Program-made: the position numbers and the translations under genes | In this document: positions 1 through 15,100 of the stretch, piece by piece | How positions within the stretch are numbered: the stretch's first letter is position 1 | Layout of the letters: each line of letters starts with the position of its first letter | Notes under the pieces: model-generated | Database searches by the model: none | What the model saw: only the letters and a program-made list of their open reading frames with translations | Told to the model about the DNA's origin: nothing | Source of the DNA: Clytia hemisphaerica | Lineage: Eukaryota > Cnidaria > Hydrozoa > Leptothecata > Clytiidae | Direction: 5' to 3' | Assembly: GCA_902728285.1 (NCBI GenBank) | Contig: CACVBU010000011.1 | Coordinates: 620,001-684,000 of the forward strand | DNA length: 64,000 nt

Positions 1-133
1 TACAATACCGTCTAGATTAATTTTATAGTCTTTTTTTTCAACAGTCATGCTTCTTTGATAAAATGTTAGAATAATGTTTCATGTTGTTTTAAGATGAAAA
101 GAAATATTCATCCATTATCTTTCCAATTTTTAG

Positions 134-3100
134 ACTGGTGAGGACAACAGCTACAGAGCAGAACTTCATGATCGCAAGCAAGTGTACAGGCATTGACAAA
201 CCGTTGAAATTTTTCATTCAGCTGTTATTCACAGTCCGAGATGTAAGATTTAATTTTAACAAGAAAGAATATCATACACTCTCTTTATAAGAGCAATTTT
301 AGAATATCAGGCTGAAACATTTTTATGAGATTACCTTGGAAATATTGGTCTTAACCCTTTTAAATCTCGTGCGATGGTTGTTAGTTCTGATAAGGTTCCG
401 TTTACGAGCGTTATAATTGCTTTACCAGAAATTTTCCGTATCCTCCTTATTGTTGGGGATATCCATTTTTCGAGTTCCACAGCCCCCTTGATGGCTTAAA
501 AATAAAGAGCCCTGTATGTCCGATTATTCTCAACAGGGGGGCACCGACTATTTCTGGAGAAAGCTAAATAATCACTCTGTCTATTCTTGATAATTTCATC
601 TTACCAGAATAGGATTGTAAACTTTTCTTTTTAAATACAGAGCAAAGTGACCAAGTATCCAGATCAATCTTCTGAATATTTCAATTTGTTATGCAGGTAA
701 TCAATCTGTGTTTTTATAAACCCTAATATTATTTTATCGTTTCAAACGAAAATGTGTGATAAGTTTTTTTTTTAATTTGTTTCCGTCGAATAACTTAGAT
801 TATAGAGACGTACTGAATAAATAGATCATTGGAAGATGATACACAACCATTCTAATTCGCATCGGCTTTCGGCAATTACCGGCGCAAATGCCGACGTAAA
901 GTTGACTTTTGCCGACGTAAAAGTGTTTACTGTACTAAAGAACCCAGAATTTTTGTCGACGGAAATAAATCTGAAACAGAAAGACTGTAGCGGGACGTCC
1001 TTCTTTCAGACTGTTGAATTATGGACGGAGTGTAGACTTGGCTTTGAACAATGCCACCAAAATACTGGAACAAGAATTATCATGGATCAAAAACGTTCAA
1101 GTAAGACTCTTTTTTAAATATTCTTATTCTTATGGACTTGTTTCCAAATTTATTTTTAAAAACTCTACCTTTGGTCAATGAATACATTTACCAGGAGGTT
1201 GGGCGATAGGTTAGCACTTTAAAGCTTTCTGCTGGGTCAAATAGTTATTTCATTCTTTTATTTCCGATATACACCTTTCACTTTCTTTTAAAGGTGAAAC
1301 ATATCACCGGGGGTTCGCAACCAGTCAACAACGAGTTATTGAAAGGTCATTTGGGAATCACTAAAGAATTATTGGCGTATCATTCTATCAATACGAGGCT
1401 TAGCATTGGCAGTGAGGAGGGTGACCAAAAATTACTGAAGGTAAGAGTGATCATGACAGCCGCGTCGCTGTGAGAATACAGATATATTCATCTCTACTAG
1501 ACAGAACTTCTCTGGTTAAAACCGGGTTAAGACTTGACTTGACTTTAATTGACTTCAAATCTCTGAAATTGTTGCATTGATTCTCATCATAGACGCTCGC
1601 CATTCCCACGTTTATTCGTGATATGCGTAATATTGCAATGTATTCTGACATTACATCACGGACCCAACAGCTGAATTGTTGCAAGTGACGTATTGATTGA
1701 TTTTACGTCACTTACAACCAATCAGATGTTGGGTCTGTGAGGTAATGTTGAAGACATTGCAATGGTGCATGTGAAAAGCGAGCTTACAGATGTCGATAAG
1801 AATCTTTTGCAATAATTTTTTTTTAACTCTATTCATACCATTCAATAATTTAAACATATTTTTATTTTTCAGAGTTTGATAAACGATTTCGTATTTTCGG
1901 CATCCAAACTTGCGGTTGCTGCAAGGAACGGGGGTAAGGAAACTTTTTATCAGTAGAAGATTACAAAAACAAGGAACTTTGCTGAAATAAAACTATAGTA
2001 TAGAAAACTTACTGGAAATCCGATTCGATGAACGGGGATAAGAAAACTTGTTATCAGTAAAAGATTACAAACAAGGAACTCACCTAAAATAACTACACTA
2101 TAGAAATAAATATATGTTTAATGCGATGAATGTTCACAGACAGGTACATGATCGATTTTACATTTATGTCAAAAGTTCTTTCGTCTCAGACAGATTTCCG
2201 TTTCCTTTTCCTTCTCAAAATTCTGCATAAGACGTCAAAATTTCAATGATAATAATTATATCCTAATTTGCTGTGTAAAAAAAATCAATTTTCTGTATTA
2301 GAAGAAACCATGCTTTGACCACTGTTTATAGTATTAAAAAAAACCAGTTCATGTTCAGTAGCGTAGCCATGAATAGATATTTACATAGATATTACAGTGT
2401 CATAAAAATCTACTCTCCTACACACATTTTGTGCCCCTCTTGGTTACGCTACTGATATTTTTTTAATTAATTTCCATCTTTACAGAGGATGTCTTGAAAA
2501 AGCATGTCAATCCTATCTGCACAACGTCACCAACGGTCGTTGCCGCTCTTGACCTGATGGTAGCTCTCTCCGTCAATTGTATCCAAAATCTACGTTACCT
2601 AGCAAAAGAGCTCATCAATCTTTACTATTCACCGCTCGACGGGGCGCTTGCGGAATGGGAATATCAACCACCCATTGGACCACGCCCTGTAAAAGGTTTC
2701 GTGGGGTTGAAAAATGCAGGCGCTACTTGCTACATGAACTCCGTACTTCAACAGGTTAGTTATTTCCACCTATATCATTTTAGACGATCTACTATAGTTT
2801 TACTACAATTCAGTTTTTCTACCGAGGCTATTCAGCATTGAACCCTTTCAAGTTGCGTACTCGTTTTGTTTAGTGTAGTTATTATTTTCTCAATACCAAT
2901 AACTTTGTTTTACCCTAAAAATGGGTAACCTATAGTGCTTATTTCATTCTATGTTTGAGACCTATATTTTTAAAAACGATGCACTCTACAATACTTTGAC
3001 TTTGCTTCGATTACCGTCTGGTTTTAAGATATCATTTTTTCGAATTTCTTTTTGATTTCAGTTGTACATGATACCTGAGATCCGTAGCGGTGTTCTGTCC

Positions 3101-6100
3101 GCCGACGTTGGCTTCAATGATGAGGACGATGATGTGGAGGAAAAGGGAATGAGAGAACAGGTAAGATTCTGCGTTTTTGCTTATCAGCTTTTCCACTTCC
3201 TTGCTCTACTCGCTATTATAAAAATCGGGTTTTGTGAAACTAATTTATGAAAGGAACCTCATGGCAATATGAAACGGCTGATCGATAAACAACAGAGAGA
3301 TTAAAAAAATAATTCACGATGATGATCGACTATGGGCCTTACATTAATAAATTTTGAGTGTAACGACCGTCTCGTTTTGAAACCATTACCAAGGTAATCA
3401 AACCCCTTGGGGCGTCAATGGTTACTTTTTGAATAGATTGAACTTCTCTTGAACTCATCTGGGAATCGATTACCATAGCAATATTTAAAAAACGAGGTAA
3501 GCGTTGCCGTGACTTAATTTATGAAAGGATCTATTAGCTCCACCGAAGACCTGTATTTCTTTGATGTTTGCCCAAAGGAACAACTCGTAAGTAATATTCT
3601 TTTTCTTTGAAGGGATTTTCTCAATCCAAGGAGGACCAAGCCAGCAACGACAATAAAGAACTCATCGACAAACGCAAACAACAAGAGCGACAACAATATA
3701 ACACTAAAATACTATCACAAGTCCAAGCCATCTTCGGTCATCTGTACGACAGCAAGTTACAATTTTACATTCCCAAAGGATTCTGGAAATCTTTCCGCTT
3801 ATGGGGTGAACCGGTTAATCTCCGGGAACAACACGACGCCTACGAATTCTTTAATACTCTCGTTGATAACATTGATGAAGGTTTGAAAGCTGCCGGATTT
3901 AAAACGAGTTGTTCAAATGTTTTGGGTGGTTCGTTTGCTGATCAGAAGATTTGCAAACAGTGTCCTCACAGGTAAGGTTTTTTAAACTCACACTTTGTAA
4001 AGGTTGTGTCAAGTTTATGATTATCTTTTGACTGGGTATCGCTTTGACTGAATATAATGGTTTCCTCGGCGTGGGGTGGGGACGTCTTTTTTTTTTGATT
4101 TTCTGTGAACCTTTTCGATGTTTAGCATTGTTGCTATAGTACTCGCCCTAGATACTCTAGCTGTTTTTATTAGGTTGAAATACATCTATAAACTACGGCG
4201 CGGTCAGTTTTTTGAGGAGACTGGTAACGAAAATACAAGGAAAATTCTTCTCGACGACGGTATCGAAAACACAAGTGTAGAAGTGCTTTTGTGAAAAATG
4301 TAAGATACCCTTGCATTGAAGCTTGAAATCTACCGCAGGGACTCGGGAAAATGTCTAAAGTTTTGGCGGGAATTTACTTGGTTTGATATGGTTGTTATGC
4401 TTAAAAATGCCGTGCGCCGAGAACAATTCTTCCTTGTATATTCATAACCAGTTGACGCTCTCTAATTCGATTTTCAAGGGGAATTGGATTTTCATCGAAT
4501 AAGGAAATCTATCGAATAAAAAGTCTTCTTCTTTGATTGTTCGGCTTCAAATAACTGTAGACAGATTTCAAAACAGATCTGTTATTGAAATTTATTTTCT
4601 TTTTTCAGATATTCTCGGGAAACACCCTTCACAGCAATCAACGTAGATGTACGGAACCATCAAAACTTAACAGAAAGTCTGGAACAGTATGTCAAAGGTG
4701 ATCTACTGGAAGGTGCCAATGCATACCATTGTGAACGATGTGACAAGAAAGTTGATACAGTCAAACGCATGTGCATCAAGAAACTACCGAAAGTACTGGC
4801 CATCCAATTGAAACGATTCGATTACGACTGGGAAAGGTTTGTTATTTGCAACTTAGTTTTCATTCTGTATCTGTTATGTGGGCAGGACGGACGTTGAAAT
4901 CAATGGGGTAGAGAAATGGTTATTTTAACTACTCCACTCTGGACGCGTACCAAATCTATATTCTCGATTTGCGTAAAGAAAGATAATGTCGTTTTTTACC
5001 TTTGCTATCTTATCAAAACACTCAAAAACAGAACTTGTTTTTTGAGAATTGCTTTTTTTAAGTGTTTTTATTTCCTTTTTCAGGAATACAACTCAAAAAC
5101 AGAACTTGTTTTTTGAGAATTGCTTTTTTTAAGTGTTTTTATTTCCTTTTTCAGGAATACAATATACAGGGAAACGTTATTTATCCCTCTTACTTCCCTA
5201 AACATCTCAATCGACTAAGCCTTCCCCTATTCCTTACTGGGGTATCGAGAAAAAAAACAGCCTAACCTAAACAAACACAAGTCTAGACTTAAAATTGTGA
5301 ATAATAAACCTAGTAGATAGTAAAATAGTAAAAATAGTCAACTATTATAGAAATTAATGAACCTTAGATTTTACTACATCTGACATTATTTTTACAGAGA
5401 TTGCGCAGTCAAGTTTAACGATTATTTCGAATTTCCTCGTGCGTTTGACCTTGAACCATTCACCGTGGACGGACTGGCAAAAATTGAAGGTGAAGTAATA
5501 GAAGATGATGAATCGACAGAATCGACCAAGAACAAAGAATGTGAAATGGAAGAAGAAGAAACCAAGCCATCCAGTACGATTTACCGACTGATGGGCGTGG
5601 TCGTACATAGTGGACAAGCGAGTGGCGGCCATTATTATTCATACATTATTCCCAGGTTGGTGAAATTTTTTTTGAAATTGTTTATTTTGACTGCTAGATT
5701 TTCATAACACACACACAGACAAAGCGAGCAATCTTGTTAATACTGCTAAGATATTACATCATGTCTCTTCTGAAAAGTTATTTTATTGTTTAGAAATTTT
5801 CTTCGGGAAAATATATGTTCTTTCTATGTATGTTAATCTTTCTTCGAAACAAGTCACTTTGAACAAAAAAAGCTCATAAAAAACAGCCATAAGAAATGGT
5901 CAATGTAGTAGGCTGTATGCAGCTCTCTGATATGTTTTGATATAGGGGATGCTAATCGTGTAAAAAATTTCCGTCCGAGAACTACCCCAAATTTGGAGTA
6001 GCCTGTTTCAATTTTCATTAAAATGGTTTAGAAAGCCATTAAAAGTCATTCAAAATTTTAATTCAAATTTAATGAATTTAAAAGATCTATTATATAAAAC

Positions 6101-9100
6101 TTATTAATCAAGCTAATCAAGTTTCAACTCAAAAACACAAAGACGGGGGTGACTAACTCTCGGACGGGAATTTTATACATGATGCGTGTTCCCAATACCA
6201 AAACATATCAGAGGGATGCGTGCAGCCTGTCAGTGTGGTAAAAAACACTGAAAATATTTGAAGATTTTGATTGATCATTTATTCTCATATGATTATCGTT
6301 TAAGGTCGGGCACGGAAGGGAAAGGTGGTAAATGGTACAAGTTTGATGACGGAGATGTCTGTGAATGTAATATGGAGGATGACGAGGTGAGATTTGAAGT
6401 TCCTCCATGCATGCACTAAATTTGATTGCTCCAGTCCTTTACTTTTGTGTCATTTTTTCATTCTTGTTACGTTGTGTTATATTTTTTTTCGGACTGGATA
6501 TGTCGAGTAGATCCACCTAGAAGGTCCGACGATCTTCCGCACTTTTTTCCTTACTGCTTTGCCTGTAGCGCTAGTTTTTTGGCCATAAAAACTTTTACCG
6601 GGTCTAATTATCTTACTTCCTCTAGATCTCTTTATGAATTGTTTTATTTTTGAAATGACCAAAAAAACGCCGCACTGTAAACTGTTGTCACGAGTCTTGG
6701 AGAATTGCTCTATACTAAAGTCTGTCTCAATATGATCTGCAGCGGAGACAAAAAAAGGCTATAACTTTTGATGGAATTTTTGAAGCCTTAGGATGTTCTC
6801 AACTTTTTGAGTTTACTTGCTCTAAATATTTTGCGTTATTTTCTCATATTTGTTCTTATAAAAAAACGTATTTGTATGTATCATCGTGTTCTTTTCAGGA
6901 ATTGAAGAACCAATGTTTTGGTGGTGAATACATGGGTGAAGTGTTCGAACACATGATGAAAAGGTACTGTGGTATCTATTCATGCCGATACAAAATCTCG
7001 ATCAAATTTTAATTTATCGGTGCTTTCTTTTGTAAACTATATTTCAAAGAGGCAAACTTAGTCGGGAGAAATTGATGAAATTCATAGGCAGGCGTCTAAG
7101 TTTTCCACGACGAAAATTTTGTCTGGTCAACTTCAAGGGGTTTTGACAATGATATTCACAAAAGTGTCGAAGTCTTACCCGAAAAGTCTTACCCGACTAA
7201 GATTTCCCCCATTACTGTAAGGTACGAAAAATTCGTACATTAAAACCATTGGAGGGAATAAGTGTTTAGTTGCTCGTCGAAATCCGAACTATTTTAAATT
7301 TACTTACAGGCGGCAGAAACGTTGGTGGAATGCTTACCTCTTATTCTACGAGAGGGTGGATGTACTCGCTCAACCAGGGCGTGGCGCCCTATCTGAGAAA
7401 CTCGATATGCCGGCTGGTATAGAGCGATCTGTTCGCAAAGAGAATATCCAATATTTACACGCTAAAACACAATTTTCTGAAGATTTCTTCCAATTTATAA
7501 AGAAGTTAACGTTAGCAAGTGTGACCACGCCTCCACAACAACAAATGAATAAGGTATGATTGCACTGAGAAAATGATTCTTTTGTTTCAAGATGATTTTT
7601 GAGTTCGTGTTATTATACAATTTCGAGATATAACAATCATTGAGGATCTCGTTTTAAATAGATTGATAATACGTTACGGCATTTACACATTTAATATGTA
7701 TTTCCGAATGACTGATGTCAATTTTAAGTAAAAAGCGCAAACGCTTATATTACCTTATCGTCGACCCTGTTTTAAGCCAGCGTTATTTCTGGTCTGCAGC
7801 CGACGCTAAAAGGGCCAAATGATTCCATCTTTTAACCTTAAACTAGCGTTAACCTTTTTTTGGCAATTTGTACTCCATTCAAGGGGATCAAAGACAAAAA
7901 AATTCTCAAAAAAAAAGTAAAGACAAAAAAAAAAATTTTGTTCATTTTTGACGTTTCGATACTTCTTGTATCATGATCACAAGCAAATAGCTAGCTTACA
8001 AGCAAAAACGTGGTAATAAATCAAAGTTTCACATCACATCATCAATTATAGGTCATAAAATATTTATCTTCATGTATTCTAACAGAACATTGATATTACC
8101 ATCAATAAGAAAAAAGTCTATTTAGAAACCGCCACGTGCCACTAAATCACCTAATTGTTTTTTTTGGAGAATATTTAGCAATTCACATCTGATGGTGTGA
8201 TTATCTCTAGTTCGTTAAGCTGTTATTCTTCGAGTAACTGTTTTACGTTTCTTTCTTTAGACTTTGGATCCAGTGCGAGAAGAAATCTGTCGGACAAGTT
8301 TGCAGCTCCTTTCCAAGTTTCTCTTCACTGTTGGTCTACGCACCAAGAAGTGCATCAGGTAAACTTGCTAATTATAGCAATCCAATTGGACATGGTAGAT
8401 GGCTGTTGAAATAAGAGGGCAAAATACTGTAGGGCGAAGAATATTTGTTTCCCTAGGTTTTAAAGCATCCTCTGTATGTTTTTTTTTTCGCCCACATACC
8501 ATTGCGACCAAAACCGAAACAAAATTTACTCAATATAAAGTAAAGATGCATTTGATGAATAAAACTCTCGGTAAACATCCAACAATTCAACCTGCGAGAA
8601 TACATTAGACTAAAATATCTGTTCAAGTTTGTTTGAATGTCAAGCTCAAAGCTTTTCATGTTGTGAAAATTAAGATTGAGACTTTCTAAAGTTTTAGGCC
8701 TGGGCATTTAGGTTTGGGCACCAAATTAAATACGTTGAAATAAGTTCCAAATGTCTTTATTTCAGGGGTCAAGCAAACGAGTGGTATGAAGCCATCTCAG
8801 TGTTGGTACGTCAAAGCTTAACATTGAGGCGTTGGTTTGTTATTGAAGAGTTGCTAGGACAACCAGAACGCATTGTGGAATACCTTATGGAATGCCCTGT
8901 CAGTGAGGTTTGTCAAACAAATCTACCATCTTTTTTTTTTATTTTCTTACTCTTACAAGTCTTTGAGTGTTGTCAAAATAATTTAGCTTATCGGGGAAAA
9001 CTTCGTAGGGGAAAAGTGACGAAGATTTGGCCAAGTGACGAAGATTTTTCCCCGACGAAAATTTTCCCCGGCCTTGATGCCTTTACCAACTACCAGCAAG

Positions 9101-12100
9101 TGACGAATAGTTTTCCTCGACGAAAATTTTTCCCGACGAAGTTTTCCCCGATAAAGCGAATTAGAAAACGCATTGTGAATAGAGAAATGACGGTGAAGAT
9201 GTCTTTAATATGTCTCTTAAAATGTGTTTATATGTTGTCAGTTTAATGGATTTCTTTTCCTTTGCTTAATTTTGTGAAATTTCATTTTTTCATTTCAGAT
9301 TCGAAGTGCTTTCGGACGTATTATCGTTTTACTGGCTCATTTGACCAGAGCTGACGGTCCTTTCAGTGTTGAAATACTGACGTCACCATTGGAGCAATGG
9401 CAAGGTATATTATCAAACCTGTTTTTCTGGTAAATATTCTCCCTTTACCGTGTCAGCAGAAGGATGACTATTCTTGGCGATTTAAAATTTTGTTCTCATC
9501 CTGTACTGGTGGATTTAAGACAATAGAGCAAGTACGTCGGAAACATGCGAAGGAGTGCAACGCTCGTTAAAAGACAATGAAGTTACAATTACAAATCTCT
9601 TCCTCTAATAAGTTCGACGTAGTCTAAAGCCGCCTATGATCCTTCCCCTAAAAATTAATCACTTTTGCCTGACTTGATTTATTTACATTTACATATTTGT
9701 TGTTTCTTTAAAGGTTTTTTTCCTAAAAGTAATCAACCCTGATCAATCAATTTGTGTTCATACTATCACTTTTTTACAATATAGCATTTTCAATTGATTT
9801 TTCATTTCCACAATTTTAGTGATCGGTTGCGATCCAACCAAAGCGACGTTAAGTGACTACCTACTACGAACTGTTTTGGAAGTTTTGAACCGTGAAGGAG
9901 ACAACCCAAAACACTTGTTACAATATTTCCAACTGTTTGTCATGTATGCCGGTATCGATGCTGCAGAGGTTGGTAGTTTTGAAATCGGGTGCCGCAAACT
10001 TGCTCGCCTTATTAGATTTGTTATTTGCTCCTACTGTCATTGGTTCTCAATTCCGATTTTCTTAAAAAAGGCAAGAATTTTTCCCCACTTATTTCTTTTC
10101 AGTTGTAAAAACTTTCAAAAGTTACTAAATGTACTAAAGGAAGAAACTTTCGCGATTTTCGCTAATTTTTGCCAGATTTGCGAAGGTTATTTCCGCGAAA
10201 AATTCTGAAAAGCGGATTAGCAAGATTTTATTCTCACAAAACATTTTTTTCTTTTGAATTTTCCTTTTGTCATGAAATTTCTTTCATAGCAACTTAAAAA
10301 GCTATTATAGAATTTAGCTTGTTAGGCTTATTTTTAGCCCACTCCACGCTAGAAAATCATAAAAAACAGTGACAAAAGCACAGAAAAATCAACAAATCTG
10401 GAAAGTTTTTTTCTCGGGAAATATTTTGAAATGCTCAATTCACGAAAGTTTCATCCTTTAAAGTACTTTTATTTTTTTTACTTTTTCGATCTCAAAAGTT
10501 CTAGAAAAAATTGGTTATTTCTCCGTACCAAAAGTAAACAACTCCGTCCCTTGAAAGGTCGATTCGTGTTTCTCATATATATTATCAGACTAGATTAAAG
10601 ACTTGAATTAATGTGAGTTGACTTTTGCATCCATTTTTTCTCTACTTTTTCAGCGTAAACAACTGTTGGATTTGGGCGTTTTATCTACTTTCATCCGATT
10701 GGCAATCGATGAAGAACGCACAACCACATCCAAATATCAATACCAAGAATTATCCAAATTATATTCGCTGGTGTCTGTTCTCATACGAAGTTGTGATGTC
10801 AGCAAGTATATGAAACCCTCCAACGATCAGGTATTTGTCTAATTCGTTGTGTAATAGGAGAATTTCCTCTCAGCATTTTCGAGATTGGTAAAGAGAATTC
10901 ATTGTATAAAGCATGGTGTCAGCCCCCCCCCCCAGAAATCTTAAGGGCACCTAGGCCAGGTTAGTAGAGGGGGGCTAATGCCTTGCAATTCTTTGGGGTT
11001 ACCTATTCATTAAGGGTACCTAGCTGTCTTGATGGAGGCTCTGGGGGCTGGTTATGTTTTCCAAATCAAATATTTCAAAATATTTCAAATTATTGATTTT
11101 TTTTACCCCAGCACCTAGTTTCCCATCCAATTTCTCTTTCTTTTCCCATCACGCCATCTTTTGCTATATTTTTCTAATGTGGTTGTTTTGATTTACAGCC
11201 GCCATCTTTATACCATAACAACAAAGCTTATTAGCAGGCGTTCATGCGTGAGCGCTTTACACGCTATCATTAAGATTTTAGGAATAACAAAAGAACAAAA
11301 TGTGTCAATTCAAAAAAAATTTTTGGCTGAATGGGGGTACCTAACTCAAAGCAATTTCTCAAGAGGACCTAAATTGCTGGGGGCACCATGCTCAATGGGG
11401 GCACCTGAAAAGTGGGCTGAAACCATGTAAAGTTCTTCCTTCTGAAACAGATTTTCGTCTTAGTGAAACACTTAATTCTCACAGACCCACTGGAACCCCT
11501 TCCAACTAGAAAAATTGGTCAAAATATCGTCCCCAGTGGAAAGTTATACTACAATTTTATTCCCCACTAAAAATAATCAAATAAGCCAATCTTCGCTGCA
11601 AATATTATGCTTTTTTTCCATTCCAACTGAATTTTCTGACTCGAAAACAATGGAATTCAAATCTCCAGCTATAAAAACATGGGAATGTCAGTCCTCATCG
11701 AGTCCGTTATTTTTACCCCCGCTGGCTGAAGAAACCTACCGAGTCTGCGCGAGGTGGAAGTGTAGTGTAGTGTAGTATATAGAGGCTTTTCCGTCTCAAC
11801 ATCCTGCATAATTCACTTTCAAGAATGTTTTAATTTGTACTGAAAAATCCAATTCCGTCTCAAACGAAAATCTTGCTTTGACCACTGGATTAAGCGGGAT
11901 CGCACAATTAACAGGGAGTGGTTAGATGGTTTTAAACAGTACATTAGGGTTGTTATGCTCCCTCTATAGTCTTTTTTACCCCTTGTATATCTGCCCTAAC
12001 ACACTATTGGAATAGCAGCAATCACCGCCATGATATTTGGCACAAAAGGGGAATTCCCCAAAGTACGATTGGAAAGTAGAGTTTTAACTTAACTTAACAC

Positions 12101-15100
12101 TTAAGATTTCAGGATCTAAAAGCTCAAAAATGTTCCAATAAGGCTAAAAAATATACTCTGGAAGCCACTTAACCCCACCCAAATCGAAAAATTAAATGAA
12201 ACAAAGGGAAGTACTGAAATCGCAATCCTCGCCCGAGCTTTAAATGCCGAAAAACGTTGAAATATTCAAAAACATTTCTCTTATACAGAGAATTTCAAAG
12301 TGGGAATTAGTTAGCTCATATTCTAGAAGATATAACTTTTCAAAGGTTTCATCGTTTCATTCAAACATGTGTTTTAAGTCTTGCTCTAACAATTAATAAG
12401 TCTCAACACCTCAATTTATTTGGATTTTACTTTGATCGTTAATAAATTTCTCTCAATCTTTTTCTATCACTTTAGATTCAAATGAAACCGAACCCATATT
12501 ATGATTCTATAGCCAATATTCCGATCATGGAAATACCAGCTGATGTGGAAGGTCTTATCTACACTAGGTAGTAATATAATTGACGAAGTTACTCTTTAAT
12601 TGAATCCATTCTTATATGTAATTAACAATACAACCTTTGTTATGTATGCGGTGCGTAAAGATCCTGCGCCCTCCTGAGAAATGCTTTCGAAAACATTCTT
12701 TCGATTGAAACAAGTTTCATCCTGGAAAATGTGTCACGGATCCTAGGGCCAATTCGGCCTTCCTTGGAAATTATGTGATATTATGTTTCCACTGTAACAA
12801 TACATTGTTTAATTCGTTTCAGCAATTACGTCAAGAAATTACTCGAAGAAAGCAACTCGTCCGAAGACACCTTACTTTTAATTAAGGTTGGTCAAAATTC
12901 TTAAGTTTTTAAATGAGCTCTGTTGAAAAATGCACACGTACAAAAACCAAATCTTCCTCGTCCAAACTTGCCACCTTTTTCCTTTGGTACTGGCCACATC
13001 CTTCAATTCAATCTTCAAGGGATCAAAAAATATTTTTCGAATTGTAGAAAGATTCGGATTACGGAAAGTATTTTATACGATATTCGAGATTCATGATATT
13101 CGTGACGTAATGTTTTATACGGAAACACCTAAAATAGTCCGGGTTTTTGCCACTAATTTTGAATTTAAACAATAAAACTAGAAGCAAACGTCCGGGCTAT
13201 TTTGAGTGCTTCCGTATAAAACATTACGTCATGACTATCATGACTGTTTTAGTTCGAATCGCAGAAAGATTCGAATAAAAGAACTTCAACTTAAAGAGGG
13301 TTTACTGTACTTCGTTTCCTTTAGTAGAGGGCATTTTGTAAAATCGCTCGACTGTTTTGTTAGAAGCACTTGTTATACATTTTTGGAAAGCTAAGGGGTC
13401 GTGGAATCGAAATTACTATGTTTCCAATTTTTTTCGGACACTTTGGTGTGATTTTCGAACAAATATGACGGTCTCAGGCAAAAATCATAGGGTTAAAATT
13501 AATGAAAATTTTAGCTCGAGAAAACGGAGACCTGTTGTATATTTTTGGAAAGCTCTCAAAAAATTAGGATTAGAGATATATTGCAAGTATAGGTGATTTC
13601 AGTACCGATTCCAGTAGCGATTCCAAAAAATCGAACAAAATTCCCCCTACTACTTGTACTAAATATTAATTTTTCCTGTTTCAGTTTTTGAGTTGGGAAT
13701 GCATGAGTTTCTCGTTGATTGCTCTTTCCGAAGTTTTGTTTCAAGTAAGTACGCCCACTGTATACACAAAGTCCGCTATTTTATTTTAATAACCTCGATT
13801 ATAGTTTAAGACAAGACGCACTCCAACCCAAGTGGAAATAACCTAACCTAAGTCAGAGATCGCTGCACATGTAAATTAATTACTAAGAATATGATAACAT
13901 ATCGAAAACAATATTTTAACGTTACCAAATAAAATACGAACTATGGACAATGACGATTCCATTGAACCTTAAAAAAAATAATATTTTTATGATATAGAAA
14001 GGAGGCGCGCCTTTATGCTGACAAAGGAGAATAAACAAAAGGATTTCTTAAAATTTGTGCTCGCACGGTGTTGGAAGAGGGAAAGCAGTTCTTTTCTTTT
14101 TGTTTAAAACTGCTGTGTAAGCGAATGGTAGGAGATGCGTTAAAAATGTCCTTTAACTTTCCTTTCGTTTTTCTAGATCTCATATGCTTATACGTACGAA
14201 TTACGGCCATACTTGGATATTCTCCTTCATATGTTACTACTGAACGATTCGTGGCAACATCAAAGACTCAAGTTTGCTTTCAGAGGTAGGGTTATTTTTT
14301 TTCGCAGCATCGTCACGCATTAATCAGCCTATTTGATTGTTTTCTCTGTGTTCCCTTTGAATTTGGATTACCATTTTGCGTCAATATTATTATTCTTTTC
14401 TTCAAATTACTTTAGGCGTAGAAACTTTCGCGAGCAGAAACTTTCGCGATTTTCGCGAATTTTGGCCCTTTTCGCGAAAGTAAATGTCTTTAAAAATTCT
14501 AGGAAGGGCTATTCGCGAAAGTTTATGCTCACGAAAAATTCTTGACAAAATAGAAAATCTGTAAAACTTCAAACTTTGAATAAAATGTAACTTTTATGGC
14601 ACTTTCTAGCCTGCTAAAAGACTAATAAGTCAAAGGACAAATGTTTCAAGCCAACCCAAGAAGTATTTGTGTCTCTAAACCATTTTTAACAAGTTTATGC
14701 TCGCGAAAAATATTTTTCCGTTAAATTCGCGAAAGTAAATGTCGTGAATTTCGCGATTTTTCGTCCTCGCGAAAGTTTCTGCTCGCGAAAGTTTGTACGC
14801 CTAAAGTATATTCTGTTATATGAGATTTTTTATCGAAGTGAGGTTTAAAATCAATGCTAAACATGGTCATGGTCAAGTCAAATCACGAAATTATTCCATA
14901 TAGAACGGAAAATCCGCTATTATGAAAGAATACATTCCATCCAAGAGGCACTTTTCCTTATGAAAATCCCATGGTTTCTTCCATGTTGATAATTATAGAC
15001 AGCCCCAGTTTAGTCTGGACATTGATTTTTTATAAGCACTTTATTTTCATCATTTTTGATAATGGAATAGAAAGGTTGTTTAAAGGATTATCCAGTTGTT

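Noticed and set aside
836..1009. ORF start suggesting a separate gene
   Set aside because: Only 1010-1100 matches the USP9X family, and in a different frame after a TTTCAG acceptor.
5062..5265. Repeated short ORF ([16 protein letters not shown])
   Set aside because: It is the translation of the 71-bp intronic tandem duplication, not a protein repeat.
8197..8260. Start of a 70-codon ORF beginning before the USP exon at 8261
   Set aside because: The conserved frame at 8261 is different and follows a good acceptor, so the ORF is a shadow.
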